Of a stretch of 64,000 nt of DNA, positions 1 to 8,647 are shown piece after piece. Below the pieces are notes generated by a model. That model had not been told where the DNA came from. It did no database searches and saw only the letters and a list, made by a program, of their open reading frames with translations. Position 1 is the stretch's first letter, and every line of letters starts with the position of its first letter. Position numbers and translations under genes: made by a program. Source of the DNA: Maribacter forsetii DSM 18668 (GTDB lineage: Bacteria; Bacteroidota; Bacteroidia; Flavobacteriales; Flavobacteriaceae); the NCBI RefSeq assembly GCF_000744105.1, contig NZ_JQLH01000001.1, forward strand, positions 992,001 through 1,056,000, in the 5' to 3' direction.

Positions 1-1
1 A

Positions 2-1177
2 CATACGGGACCAAAGATCACCTATACAAAACAACCCCTGCAGAACGAATTCTTTATTCGTAGCAATGATTTGTTGTTTGAACAGGGAATTAATGATATT
101 CAGTTGAATATTGGGGATTATGATGGTACGCCTTGTTTTTTTCAGGCAGGGGAAAGAAGCACGTTACCTTTTGATATTTTTGCCGCTAGTTTCTTTATGC
201 TCTCTAGATATGAAGAGTATTTACCTCATGTAAAGGATATACATGGTAGGTTTTCTCCTAAAGACAGTATCGCTTTTCAAAACGGATTCCTTAAAAAACC
301 TGTTGTTGATATTTGGGCTTTCAAACTGTTAAATGCACTGAAAGAACGTTTTGCGGATTTGGAATATAAAAACAAAACGTATGATTTTATTTCTGTTATA
401 GATGTGGCCACTTCTCATTGCTATGCCAACCGTGGTCTCATGCGTGGTGTTGTAGGGATGCTGATGGACTTAGGTACCTTCAAGCTAAAGAGGGTGGTAG
501 AACGTATTGCTGTGGGATTAAATAGGCAAAAAGATCCTTATGATAATTACAATGAGCTCATCGCTTTGCACAAAAAGAATAAAATAAAATGTAATTTCTT
601 TTTTCAGTTTGCGGATTATTCGAAGTACGATAAAAACGTATCAACAAATAGCATAAAATTTAAGTCGCTCATTAAACATGTGGCAGATTATATGCCGGTT
701 TCATTGGCGGCTAGTTATAGTTCATTTTCTGATCTTGAACTTTTAAAAAAGGAGAAAGCAAATTTGGAAGAGGTCATTAACAGACCTGTTAACAATTGTA
801 AAATGCGATATAATAGGGTAGATGTACCGCAAACTTATAGGAATTTGATCGCAGCGGAATTTACGAACGACTTTACTATGGGGTATACTTTTGAGCTTGG
901 TTTTAGAGCAGGTACTTGTACTCCGTTTCAATTTTACGATATTCCGTTAGAGGTAAATCAGCCTATAAAAGTGCATCCGTTCGCTATTCATGATATTTCC
1001 CTATCTAAGATTAAGAAGGATGAAGAGATTTATCGTCAAATAGAATTGTTGACGAATGAGGTAAAAAAAGTTAATGGTACACTGATAGCTATGTTTTCTA
1101 ATGAAGTTTTAGGAAATAAGGAAGATAGAGATTGGATGACCGTTTATTCTGAGGTAATAAAACAACAGCATGTTTGA
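2..1177 (+). CDS. Polysaccharide-deacetylase-like protein (DUF7033 type), 5'-truncated
   Basis: The reading frame is open from base 2, so the true start lies before the window; a TTG at 71 is only the first internal start-like codon. About 391 residues are visible. From memory the sequence resembles the bacteroidetal family in which a DUF7033-type N-terminal region precedes a degenerate polysaccharide deacetylase (NodB-like) domain. Supporting segments are GPKITYTKQP and EFFIRSNDLLFEQG near the start, DFISVIDVATSH, and the FRAGTCTPFQFYD and HPFAIHD segments near the C-terminus. The catalytic DD and HxxxH metal set of true deacetylases is not obvious, so activity is uncertain. The stop overlaps the start of the next gene by 8 bases, which suggests co-translation. 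Confidence 0.6.
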   Translation, partial: HTGPKITYTKQPLQNEFFIRSNDLLFEQGINDIQLNIGDYDGTPCFFQAGERSTLPFDIFAASFFMLSRYEEYLPHVKDIHGRFSPKDSIAFQNGFLKKPVVDIWAFKLLNALKERFADLEYKNKTYDFISVIDVATSHCYANRGLMRGVVGMLMDLGTFKLKRVVERIAVGLNRQKDPYDNYNELIALHKKNKIKCNFFFQFADYSKYDKNVSTNSIKFKSLIKHVADYMPVSLAASYSSFSDLELLKKEKANLEEVINRPVNNCKMRYNRVDVPQTYRNLIAAEFTNDFTMGYTFELGFRAGTCTPFQFYDIPLEVNQPIKVHPFAIHDISLSKIKKDEEIYRQIELLTNEVKKVNGTLIAMFSNEVLGNKEDRDWMTVYSEVIKQQHV

Positions 1178-1859
1178 AGGTAAAGTAACAGATATTTTTT
1201 TTGATTTGGATCATACCTTGTGGGATTTTGATCAGAACTCGGCACTTACATTTAAGAAAATATTCAACGAGCAAAAAGTTGAAGTGGAATTAGAAGCTTT
1301 TCTAGAGGTTTATGTACCTGCAAATTTGAAGTTTTGGAGATTGTTTAGAGAAGATAAAATAACAAAATCAGAATTGCGGTATCAACGTTTAAAATCGGTT
1401 TTTGATACAATGGGTTATCCGGTTACAGATGATGTTATTCATATGTTATCCGAAGAATACATAAACCATTTATCTTCATTTAATACTCTATTTCCTAATG
1501 CGATAGAGGTGTTAGAGTATTTAAAGCCGAAGTATAAATTACATATTATAACCAACGGTTTTCAAGAAGTTCAAGAAAAGAAGCTTAGAAACGCTGGTAT
1601 TCATGGCTATTTTGATCAGATTATAGACTCTGAAATGGCAGGAGCTAAAAAGCCTAACCCGGTTATCTTTAATTTGGCTCTAGATAGCGCTGGTGTCTTG
1701 CCAGAGAAATCATTGATGATCGGTGATAGCTTAGAAGCGGATATTATGGGCGCTAAATCATTAGGGTTTTATACCCTACACTTTAACGCTCATAAAGAAG
1801 AAAGTCACAATATTGCTCCTATTATTTACGATTTGCAAGAAATAAAATCCCTTTTGTAG
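1170..1859 (+). CDS. YjjG-family HAD pyrimidine nucleotidase
   Basis: This 229-residue HAD-superfamily phosphatase is of the YjjG type; family members dephosphorylate non-canonical pyrimidine nucleoside monophosphates in the cytosol. Motif I is DLDHT at residues 12-16 (nucleophile Asp12, acid/base Asp14). Motif II is the ITNGF segment, motif III is the Lys of AKKPNP, and motif IV is MIGDSLEADI. The long insertion after motif I (LWDFDQNSALTF) forms the helical cap typical of YjjG. It overlaps the preceding gene by 8 bases. Assignment to the family is strong; the exact substrate is inferred. Confidence 0.85.
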   Translation: MFEGKVTDIFFDLDHTLWDFDQNSALTFKKIFNEQKVEVELEAFLEVYVPANLKFWRLFREDKITKSELRYQRLKSVFDTMGYPVTDDVIHMLSEEYINHLSSFNTLFPNAIEVLEYLKPKYKLHIITNGFQEVQEKKLRNAGIHGYFDQIIDSEMAGAKKPNPVIFNLALDSAGVLPEKSLMIGDSLEADIMGAKSLGFYTLHFNAHKEESHNIAPIIYDLQEIKSLL

Positions 1860-1911
1860 AGTTACTACTACTATAGACGCTTGTCTATAAGTATAAAACT
1901 TGTTTGAGGTG

Positions 1912-2457
1912 ATGAAAATGGTACGTATTCTGGCATTGATAATGGTAGGTCTACTGCTGGTAACGTCTTGTTCTGAAGAGCAAGATTTTGATCAGTTAGA
2001 CGATTTAACCATTACTCCAGATTATGAAACCAGTATTTTCTACGTAAAGGCCCAAGAGACCTTGATCAACAGGGTGGAAGGTCTAGATTTTTTTACTCAG
2101 GATTTTAATTTTGATGCTTTTGAAGAGCCGTTTTTTGCTGAAAGAGTGCTAGCTGGAGTGCTTACTTATGAGTTAGAGAACACTACCAGTAAACCTATAG
2201 AAATTAGACTAGAGTTTTTAGATGAAGCCGAAAATGTATTGGATACCGAAGTTTTTAGTATGGATGCGGCACCAACGGCAATTCTGCAAAGAGATGTGGC
2301 ATATGGGGCAACCGGTAAAAGTCTAGATATTATCAAAGCTACTTCAGAAATAAGATTGACTGCTATTAATTTAGGTGATAATAGTAGCGAGTCCACTTTA
2401 CAAGATCCTGCAATCGTGCTTCGTTCTAGTGCACAATTTACTTTAGATATACGATGA
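1912..2457 (+). CDS. Exported lipoprotein, unknown function
   Basis: A protein of 181 residues if translation starts at the ATG at 1912; a TTG at 1900 would add four residues but no better signal. The N-terminus is a lipoprotein signal with lipobox LVTSC and Cys20. The mature part is acidic and beta-rich, with no recognised motif. Its stop overlaps the start of the next gene (ATGA), a DUF5723 outer-membrane protein, so the two are probably translationally coupled. It may assist or decorate that barrel, but this is inference from context only. Confidence 0.75.
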   Translation: MKMVRILALIMVGLLLVTSCSEEQDFDQLDDLTITPDYETSIFYVKAQETLINRVEGLDFFTQDFNFDAFEEPFFAERVLAGVLTYELENTTSKPIEIRLEFLDEAENVLDTEVFSMDAAPTAILQRDVAYGATGKSLDIIKATSEIRLTAINLGDNSSESTLQDPAIVLRSSAQFTLDIR

Positions 2458-3890
2458 GATTATGCCATTGCTTTTTTATAGCAGGCGTTTTGCTTACTTT
2501 GAGTTTAAAAGCTCAGAATAAGCAAATTCTATATGATTTTAATGAAATACCGCAATCACTATCTGTAAACCCCGGTGTAGAATCTGATTTTAAATGGTAT
2601 GCAGGTGTGCCTATGTTATCTGGTATTTCTGGGTATGCTGGTTCTAATGCTATTTCCGTCAATGATATTTTTGCCAATGATGGTATAGATATCAATATAA
2701 AATTCAGGGAGCGGGCTTTAGATGTACTTACTCCAAAAGATGAGTTAAGTACCACGATACAAATGGAATATTTGAGTGGCGGATTCAGAAGTGAGAATCC
2801 GAATATATTTTACTCGTTTGGCGGATATCTTGAGTTTGACAATATAGGCTACTGGCCTCAAGATTATGCTTATCTGTTATTTGACGGTAATGCAGATCAG
2901 TTGGGTAGAAGATATGATTTGGGAGATTTAAAGGTTCGTGGTTCTTTGGTCAATGTTTTTCATTTTGGTATCAATAAAAGAATAGATCGTAATTTAACCG
3001 TAGGTGCAAGGGGAAAATTATACTCGGCTATTGCGGACTATAGTTCTTCAACAAATAATGGACATTTAAGTAATGTAGAGGGGCAGAACAATTTAATTGC
3101 AACGAATTTGAATGCAGATTTGCTGCTGCGTACATCTGGACTACGAAGTTTAAGAGATGCAAATAACGATGATGCCCTTGGAAATGAAATTATAAGTAGA
3201 GCCCTATTTGGTGGGGATCTAGGTTTAGGTGTAGACCTGGGGTTTACATATCATTTATCTGAACGTACAACGCTTACCGGCAGTTTATTGGACATAGGTT
3301 TTATTTATCATTCTGGAGACTCTAAAAGTTATAATTTAAAAGGAAATACATCTGTAGAAGGTATAGAAATAGATGTACTTGAAAATTTTGCAAGCTTAGA
3401 TAGAGATTTTTGGCAAGAATTGGTAGATGAAATTGAGGATGTAGTGCCTTTTGAAACCGACACTAAAGGCTATGTTTCGTTTAGACCTACAAAATTATAT
3501 GCATCTATTAGAAATGATTTTGGCGAACCTGTGGGTAATGGTGGTTCGCAAAATTGTGATTGTACAGCTGGCTCTTCTGGTGGCGAGTTGCGCACTACAT
3601 ACAGAAATTCATTTGGTGGACAATTATATATGATTAATAGGCCTAGAGGTCCACAAATGGCATTAACAGGTTTTTATACCCGTAGAATAGGTAATGCTTT
3701 GGCATTTAAAGGAACTTATACTGTAGATAAATTTAGTAAAACCAATATAGGATTGGGAATGAATTTACAAGCCGGACCTGTTAATTTTTATGTTATGGCA
3801 GATAACCTGCTATCTTATAATAATATAGCGGCAACTAACTACGCATCGTTTCAACTTGGGTTGAATATTATATCATGGGGTCGTAAATAG
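2454..3890 (+). CDS. DUF5723-like outer-membrane beta-barrel protein
   Basis: A 478-residue protein with a cleavable signal peptide (ends near SLKAQN) and a body of alternating hydrophobic/aromatic strands typical of a porin-like barrel. The N-terminal LYDFNEIPQSLSVNPG segment matches my memory of DUF5723 proteins of Flavobacteria, whose function is not known. A Cys/Gly-rich loop (NCDCTAGSSGG) lies near residue 370. The last strand ends in a charged residue cluster (WGRK) rather than the usual terminal aromatic. The start overlaps the preceding lipoprotein stop by 4 bases. Confidence 0.7.
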   Translation: MRLCHCFFIAGVLLTLSLKAQNKQILYDFNEIPQSLSVNPGVESDFKWYAGVPMLSGISGYAGSNAISVNDIFANDGIDINIKFRERALDVLTPKDELSTTIQMEYLSGGFRSENPNIFYSFGGYLEFDNIGYWPQDYAYLLFDGNADQLGRRYDLGDLKVRGSLVNVFHFGINKRIDRNLTVGARGKLYSAIADYSSSTNNGHLSNVEGQNNLIATNLNADLLLRTSGLRSLRDANNDDALGNEIISRALFGGDLGLGVDLGFTYHLSERTTLTGSLLDIGFIYHSGDSKSYNLKGNTSVEGIEIDVLENFASLDRDFWQELVDEIEDVVPFETDTKGYVSFRPTKLYASIRNDFGEPVGNGGSQNCDCTAGSSGGELRTTYRNSFGGQLYMINRPRGPQMALTGFYTRRIGNALAFKGTYTVDKFSKTNIGLGMNLQAGPVNFYVMADNLLSYNNIAATNYASFQLGLNIISWGRK

Positions 3891-3968
3891 TAGCACATCT
3901 TCTAAGCTTCTTTTATTTTTTTGGCATGCTTTTTTCATATATTACGATGAATTTAAAATTATGTCGTT

Positions 3969-4871
3969 TTGAAAACAGTTATCGCAATACTATTCACATT
4001 TATAGGACTTTCTTCGTATGCCCAAGAGAACTTAGATGATTACAAGTACATCATTGTTCCAAAGAAGTTTGATGCTTTTAAGAATATGAATGAACATCAA
4101 ACAAGTACGTTAATAAAATTTCTATTTACAGGTAAAGGATTTACTACGGTATATGAAGATCAATTGCCAGAAGATTTAAAGTTTAATAGATGTTTGGGGG
4201 TTGTTGCAGATTTACAAGATGATAGTAGTATGTTTTCTACCAAGACCATCATTAATTTAATAGACTGTAATGATAAGATTGTTTTTAGCACCATGCAGGG
4301 TATAAGTAAGATAAAGCAGTATAAAGAAGCATATAATGAAGCAATTAGAGAATCTATGCGTTCTTTTAATGGCATCAACTATACTTATAGTGATAAAAAA
4401 GAAAAAGAGGAGCCGGTGACCGTTAGTTTTAAAAATGACGTTAAAAAATTAGATGAGTCTAAAGCTGTTAAGATTTTAGAAGGAGAAAAAGCAAAAGAAA
4501 AGGAGAAAGTTACCAAAAGTACTGCGGTGATTTCTGATGAAACCGAGAAAACACAATACTATAAAGATCAAACTCCCGTAGCATCCAATATTAAGAAAGC
4601 AGAGCCAAAAACATCTGTTTTAAAAAACGTGGAAGTTAAAAAAACAGCTGTAAAAGATATTTGGTATGCACAGGCTACAGAAACCGGGTACCAATTGGTA
4701 GATAGTTCTCCAAAGGTTAGAATGAACTTAATGAAGAGCTCTGCTGATAATGTTTTTATGGCAAAGACAGATACCAAAAACGGCATGGTCTACCAAAAGG
4801 ATGGTGATTGGATTTTTGAATATTATGAGAACGATAAATTGGTTCAAGAAGAATTGAATATCAAATTCTAA
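3969..4871 (+). CDS. Exported hypothetical protein with TTG start
   Basis: A 300-residue protein beginning with a signal peptide (MKTVIAILFTFIGLSSYAQ, cleaved after SYA). The only plausible start is TTG at 3969: an in-frame TAA lies at 3954-3956 and no ATG or GTG intervenes. The N-terminal 120 residues look globular (YKYIIVPKKFD, GFTTVYEDQLPEDL). A Lys/Glu-rich linker follows around residues 140-215, then a short C-terminal beta domain (GDWIFEYYENDKLVQEELNIKF). I do not recognise a named family. The gene ends 4 bases into the convergent rarA gene. Confidence 0.75.
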   Translation: MKTVIAILFTFIGLSSYAQENLDDYKYIIVPKKFDAFKNMNEHQTSTLIKFLFTGKGFTTVYEDQLPEDLKFNRCLGVVADLQDDSSMFSTKTIINLIDCNDKIVFSTMQGISKIKQYKEAYNEAIRESMRSFNGINYTYSDKKEKEEPVTVSFKNDVKKLDESKAVKILEGEKAKEKEKVTKSTAVISDETEKTQYYKDQTPVASNIKKAEPKTSVLKNVEVKKTAVKDIWYAQATETGYQLVDSSPKVRMNLMKSSADNVFMAKTDTKNGMVYQKDGDWIFEYYENDKLVQEELNIKF

Positions 4872-6145
4872 AAGTCATATTTCGTTTTCCATCTGTTCTT
4901 TATAAAATCGCTAAGCGCTTTTTCCCTGGCATTGTTGCCAGGTTTGTAGAAGGTAGTTCCAGTTATTTCATCAGGTAGAAACTCAGCATCCACAAAGTTA
5001 TTTTGGTAATCATGGGCATATTTATATTCTTGCCCGTAGCCCAGGTCTTTCATTAATTTGGTAGGTGCATTTCTTAACGGAAGTGGAACGGTCAAATTAC
5101 CTGTTTGTTTTACTGCCTGTTGTGCTTTTCCTATCGCCATATAACTTGCATTGCTCTTTGCAGAGGTTGCCAAGTAAATTGCACATTGACTTAATACAAT
5201 TCGTGCTTCTGGATAACCAATGGAAGTCACGGCTTGAAAAGTTGTATTCGCCATTACCAAAGCGGTAGGATTCGCCAAACCAATATCTTCAGAAGCAGAT
5301 ATAAGCATTCTACGTGCAATGAACTTTACGTCTTCACCGCCTTCTATCATTCTCGCTAACCAATATACCGCACCGTTAGGGTCACTACCACGAATAGATT
5401 TTATAAAGGCCGATACAATATCGTAATGCTGTTCCCCCGTTTTGTCATAAAGAACCGTGTTTTTTTGAACTTTAGACAGTACCAATTCATCAGTAATGAC
5501 AATGGTGTCACTTTCTTCAGAATTAACGACCAATTCAAAAACGTTCAATAATTTTCTACCATCACCTCCAGATATACGTAATAAGGCTTCAGTTTCTTTT
5601 AGTTCTATTTTTTTTGATTTTAGCAACGCGTCTTTTTCCATTGCCCTTTTGATCAAATTTTCTAAATCCGTTTTTCCAAAGGCATTTAAAATATAGACCT
5701 GACAACGGGAGAGTAATGCTGGTATTACCTCAAAACTTGGATTTTCAGTAGTAGCCCCAATTAAAGTTACCCAACCTTTTTCAACCGCTGCCAAGAGCGA
5801 ATCTTGTTGAGATTTGCTAAAACGATGTATCTCATCTATGAATAGAATAGGGTTTTTAGCGGTGAACAATCCGCCGGCTTGTTTAGCCTTGTCAATGACC
5901 TCGCGAATATCTTTAACACCACTATTTATGGCACTTAAAACATAAAAAGGTCTTTTGCTTTGTTCTGCTATAATATTTGCTAAAGTTGTCTTTCCTGTAC
6001 CTGGAGGTCCCCAAAGAATTAATGAAGGAATAATACCTTTCTTTATTTGATTCGTTAGCGAGCCCTTTTCACCTACTAAATGATGCTGACTAATATATTC
6101 GTCTAATGTTTTTGGACGTACGCGTTCTGCTAAAGGTTCGTTCAT
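4868..6145 (-). CDS. rarA: Replication-associated recombination protein A (RarA/MgsA)
   Basis: A AAA+ ATPase of 425 residues, the normal length for RarA. Walker A GPPGTGKT is at residues 46-53, Walker B LFIDE at 101-105 followed by IHRFSKSQQD, sensor 1 GATTENPSFE, and an arginine-finger region LLSRCQVY. The C-terminal half carries the family's tetramerisation region (AIGKAQQAV, GYGQEYKYAHDYQNNF). RarA acts at stalled replication forks and interacts with SSB. A TATTTTTG box ends four bases before the ATG, which predicts a leaderless transcript. The 3' end overlaps its convergent neighbour by 4 bases. Confidence 0.95.
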   Translation of the reverse strand: MNEPLAERVRPKTLDEYISQHHLVGEKGSLTNQIKKGIIPSLILWGPPGTGKTTLANIIAEQSKRPFYVLSAINSGVKDIREVIDKAKQAGGLFTAKNPILFIDEIHRFSKSQQDSLLAAVEKGWVTLIGATTENPSFEVIPALLSRCQVYILNAFGKTDLENLIKRAMEKDALLKSKKIELKETEALLRISGGDGRKLLNVFELVVNSEESDTIVITDELVLSKVQKNTVLYDKTGEQHYDIVSAFIKSIRGSDPNGAVYWLARMIEGGEDVKFIARRMLISASEDIGLANPTALVMANTTFQAVTSIGYPEARIVLSQCAIYLATSAKSNASYMAIGKAQQAVKQTGNLTVPLPLRNAPTKLMKDLGYGQEYKYAHDYQNNFVDAEFLPDEITGTTFYKPGNNAREKALSDFIKNRWKTKYDF

Positions 6146-6149
6146 AATA

Positions 6150-6157
6150 CAAAAATA
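6150..6157 (-). promoter_or_regulatory. Candidate -7 promoter box of rarA
   Basis: Read on the minus strand this is TATTTTTG, an exact match to the Bacteroidota -7 consensus TAnnTTTG, followed by four bases and the rarA ATG. No good -33 TTG was found at the usual spacing, so the call rests on the box and its position, which is the same at rlmB and queE. Confidence 0.4.
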
Positions 6158-6283
6158 TAATATTCTTAAATGAGAAGAGAAAAGTATGTTGCCAATTGAT
6201 TGTTAAGTAAGGATTGAAGTGACAATATGACCAATTTGCAAACGTTGGTAGTATAATTGTAAGCTATAAATTAAAACAAGCTC

Positions 6284-7030
6284 ATGTCAGAAATGGGACA
6301 TTTTAAGTTTTCTAATAAAGTGCTGGCTATTCCGCTTTTTGCTATGATAGTCATCTGGTGCGTGTATTGGGTAGAATTGATTTTGGGCGTGAACTTTAAT
6401 GAAATGGGGGTAATGCCAAGAACACTATTGGGATTACGCGGAGTGGTTTTTAGTCCGTTTATTCATGGTTCTTTGGAGCACCTATATAACAATACAATTC
6501 CTTTAGCCATTTTACTTACTGCGCTTTGGTATTTTTATAAAGATGTTGCGTGGAAAGTTGTTGTATATGGCATTTTATTATCCGGTTTAATAACTTGGCT
6601 AATTGGTAGAACATCCTATCATATAGGTGCAAGCGGACTTATTTATGTGCTGGCTAGTTTTATCTTTTTCAAAGGAATATTTAGTTCTCACTTTAGACTG
6701 GTAGCACTTTCTTTAATTGTTGTTTTTATATATGGGAGTATGCTTTGGTATATATTTCCGGTTAAGGAAGGAATGTCTTGGGAAGGACATTTAGCCGGTT
6801 TTCTCACGGGATTGTTCCTTGCAAAAATGGTGAAAGCACGCATTCCGCCAACCAAAAAGTATGAATGGGAAAAGGAAGATTTTAAAGAAGAAGATGATTT
6901 GTTTTTACAGCATTTTGATGAAAACGGTAACTTCAGGGAACTACACATTGAAGAGGAATTCGAGGAAGAAGAAAGTTTTAAATATAACTACATCTTCAAG
7001 AAAAGCTCTAAAAGTGATTCAGATAGGTGA
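6284..7030 (+). CDS. Rhomboid family intramembrane serine protease
   Basis: A polytopic membrane protein of 248 residues with the rhomboid signature set: HGSLEHLYNN at 61-70 (HxxxxHxxxN), catalytic Ser117 in GASG, and catalytic His169 in GHLAGFLTG. About six membrane segments are followed by a cytosolic tail of roughly 65 residues that is strongly acidic (EEEFEEEES). It cleaves membrane proteins within the bilayer; the substrate cannot be read from context. The start may be ATG 6284 or the in-frame ATG three codons later. Convergent with rlmB, 7 bases apart. Confidence 0.93.
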   Translation: MSEMGHFKFSNKVLAIPLFAMIVIWCVYWVELILGVNFNEMGVMPRTLLGLRGVVFSPFIHGSLEHLYNNTIPLAILLTALWYFYKDVAWKVVVYGILLSGLITWLIGRTSYHIGASGLIYVLASFIFFKGIFSSHFRLVALSLIVVFIYGSMLWYIFPVKEGMSWEGHLAGFLTGLFLAKMVKARIPPTKKYEWEKEDFKEEDDLFLQHFDENGNFRELHIEEEFEEEESFKYNYIFKKSSKSDSDR

Positions 7031-7037
7031 ATTGTAG

Positions 7038-7772
7038 TTACAAACGTTGACGAACGGCTTCGTATAAGAAAACGGCACATGCAACAGAAACATTTAACGA
7101 TTCAATCTCACCTAATAATGGAAGTTTAGCTCTATAATCTGAAGCTTTTAAAATAGAAGGCGTAATACCACGATCTTCAGCACCCATAACAATTGCTATA
7201 GAATCTGTAAAAGGAACATCATAAACAGAATCATCTGTTTTTTCGGTAGCCGATACTATTTTAATATCTGATGCCTGTAAATAGAAAACAGCATCTTTTA
7301 AGTGATCTACTTTTGCTATTGGCACTCTATATGCAGCACCGGCAGAGGTTTTAATGGTGTCTGCGGTTACAGGTGCGGCACCTTTCTTTTGAACAATGAT
7401 CCCATCAACTCCGGTACATTCTGCAGTTCTAATGATTGCTCCAAAATTACGTACATCAGAAAGTTGATCTAATAATAGAAATAAAGCAGGACCTTCTTTC
7501 TCGTTCGCCTTTTCCACTAAATCTTCAAGAGTATGAAATGCGATAGGGGAGATGTTGGCAACGGCACCTTGGTGATTGTTTTTTGTAAGTCTGTTCAATT
7601 TTTCAATAGGCACATAGACCATATTGATTTCATTTCTGCGCAATAAACCCTCCAATTCTTTCATAAGGTCTCCTTTAAGACCTTTTTGAAGAAATACCTT
7701 GTCTATCTCTTCATTTGAGTTGACAGCTTCTATAATGGCTCTTAAGCCATAAATTTGAGTGGTTTTTTGCAT
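7038..7772 (-). CDS. rlmB: 23S rRNA (guanosine-2'-O-)-methyltransferase RlmB (TrmH/SpoU family)
   Basis: A SPOUT-class RNA 2'-O-methyltransferase, 244 residues. The N-terminal L30e-like substrate-binding domain spans about 1-80. The catalytic domain has the three SPOUT motifs: QLSDVRNFGAIIRTAE, VMGAEDRGI, and LNVSVACAVFLYE, the last forming the knot. RlmB methylates G2251 of 23S rRNA in E. coli; the family may also contain related modifiers, so the site is inferred. A TACCTTTG box lies four bases before the ATG, and a terminator separates the gene from the upstream minus-strand gene. Confidence 0.88.
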   Translation of the reverse strand: MQKTTQIYGLRAIIEAVNSNEEIDKVFLQKGLKGDLMKELEGLLRRNEINMVYVPIEKLNRLTKNNHQGAVANISPIAFHTLEDLVEKANEKEGPALFLLLDQLSDVRNFGAIIRTAECTGVDGIIVQKKGAAPVTADTIKTSAGAAYRVPIAKVDHLKDAVFYLQASDIKIVSATEKTDDSVYDVPFTDSIAIVMGAEDRGITPSILKASDYRAKLPLLGEIESLNVSVACAVFLYEAVRQRL

Positions 7773-7776
7773 GGGG

Positions 7777-7784
7777 CAAAGGTA
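7777..7784 (-). promoter_or_regulatory. Candidate -7 promoter box of rlmB
   Basis: On the minus strand the sequence is TACCTTTG, matching TAnnTTTG exactly, then CCCC, then the ATG of rlmB. Transcription would start at or within a base or two of the start codon. The upstream -33 region overlaps the neighbouring terminator hairpin and has a TTG only 13 bases away, which is short. Confidence 0.4.
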
Positions 7785-7788
7785 AATA

Positions 7789-7818
7789 AAAACCGCCCAA
7801 CTATTGTTGGGCTGTTTT
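7789..7818 (-). terminator. Rho-independent terminator of the 7839-8585 gene
   Basis: The arms GCCCAAC (7795-7801) and GTTGGGC (7806-7812) flank a four-base loop. The stem extends with A/T pairs across one mismatch. On the minus strand the hairpin is followed by TTTTT, so it ends the gene to its right. Confidence 0.8.
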
Positions 7819-7838
7819 AAATATTAAGATTAAAAGTT

Positions 7839-8585
7839 TTAGCTATTTAAATAGTCAAATACTTTAATTAAATCTGATTCATCTTTAATGTTTAGATTGT
7901 TTTCTTTTAAGAAAAGTTTGAGCTCTTCTCTTTTAGATTCATCTACTAACTTAATTAGTTTTTTGTTTTTTAGCGGAACCTGATCAATCCTATTTACACC
8001 ATTTTTTTGGAAATAGAATTCTGTAAATTTTGTAAACCTACTTGGTACAGCTGCTACAAATGAATTTTGTGCTGGTTGCCCTTCTGTAAACTTAACAAGG
8101 GTTCTCTCGTACAGATCATACTTGCTTCCTTTTTGAATAAGAGATAAATACCCATTTAGAGTAGCGTTTTTCTCTGTCACAAAAGTTTTAAAACTTAGAG
8201 GTTTAGCATTAATAAGAAGGCTAATCTCTTTATCTTTTACTAAAGCTTGGTACGCTTCTTCCTCAGAAGCTGTTTTTTTAATTTCAATCTCCTCGTTCAA
8301 GGCATTGTATCTATAATAAATATTGCCAACAACTTCGTCATTGTATTTTAGGATTGTTGGGGCAAAAGTATTGGAAGTGTATGGGGAACCTTGAAATTTG
8401 TCTAAATCTATTTCTCGTCTTTTTTGATAAGCCTCGTTTACAGGACCTAAGAAGTTTGCTATTGCGGCACCTGCGGCTGCATTTTGACTAGCTCCTCCCA
8501 TATTAGTTGGCACTTGCCCAGAATATTGAGCTTGTAAAGTTGTACTTGCTATTGCAGTAATAGCTAACATTAAGATTTTTTTCAT
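7839..8585 (-). CDS. Exported hypothetical protein
   Basis: The start is set at the ATG at 8585 because it opens a clean signal peptide (MKKILMLAITAIASTTLQAQ); the frame is open 20 codons further upstream but that part does not resemble a signal. The protein is 248 residues. The mature part begins with a Gly/Ala-rich stretch (GGASQNAAAGAA) near residue 35, then a mixed alpha/beta body rich in Lys and Glu. No family is recognised. It lies 62 bases downstream of the FG-GAP gene and could be the last gene of that unit. Confidence 0.7.
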   Translation of the reverse strand: MKKILMLAITAIASTTLQAQYSGQVPTNMGGASQNAAAGAAIANFLGPVNEAYQKRREIDLDKFQGSPYTSNTFAPTILKYNDEVVGNIYYRYNALNEEIEIKKTASEEEAYQALVKDKEISLLINAKPLSFKTFVTEKNATLNGYLSLIQKGSKYDLYERTLVKFTEGQPAQNSFVAAVPSRFTKFTEFYFQKNGVNRIDQVPLKNKKLIKLVDESKREELKLFLKENNLNIKDESDLIKVFDYLNS

Positions 8586-8647
8586 GGTTTGGTTGTTTAA
8601 GATGCTTAATTTAAAAATAATTTTTAAACCTCTTATATTCAGCATGT

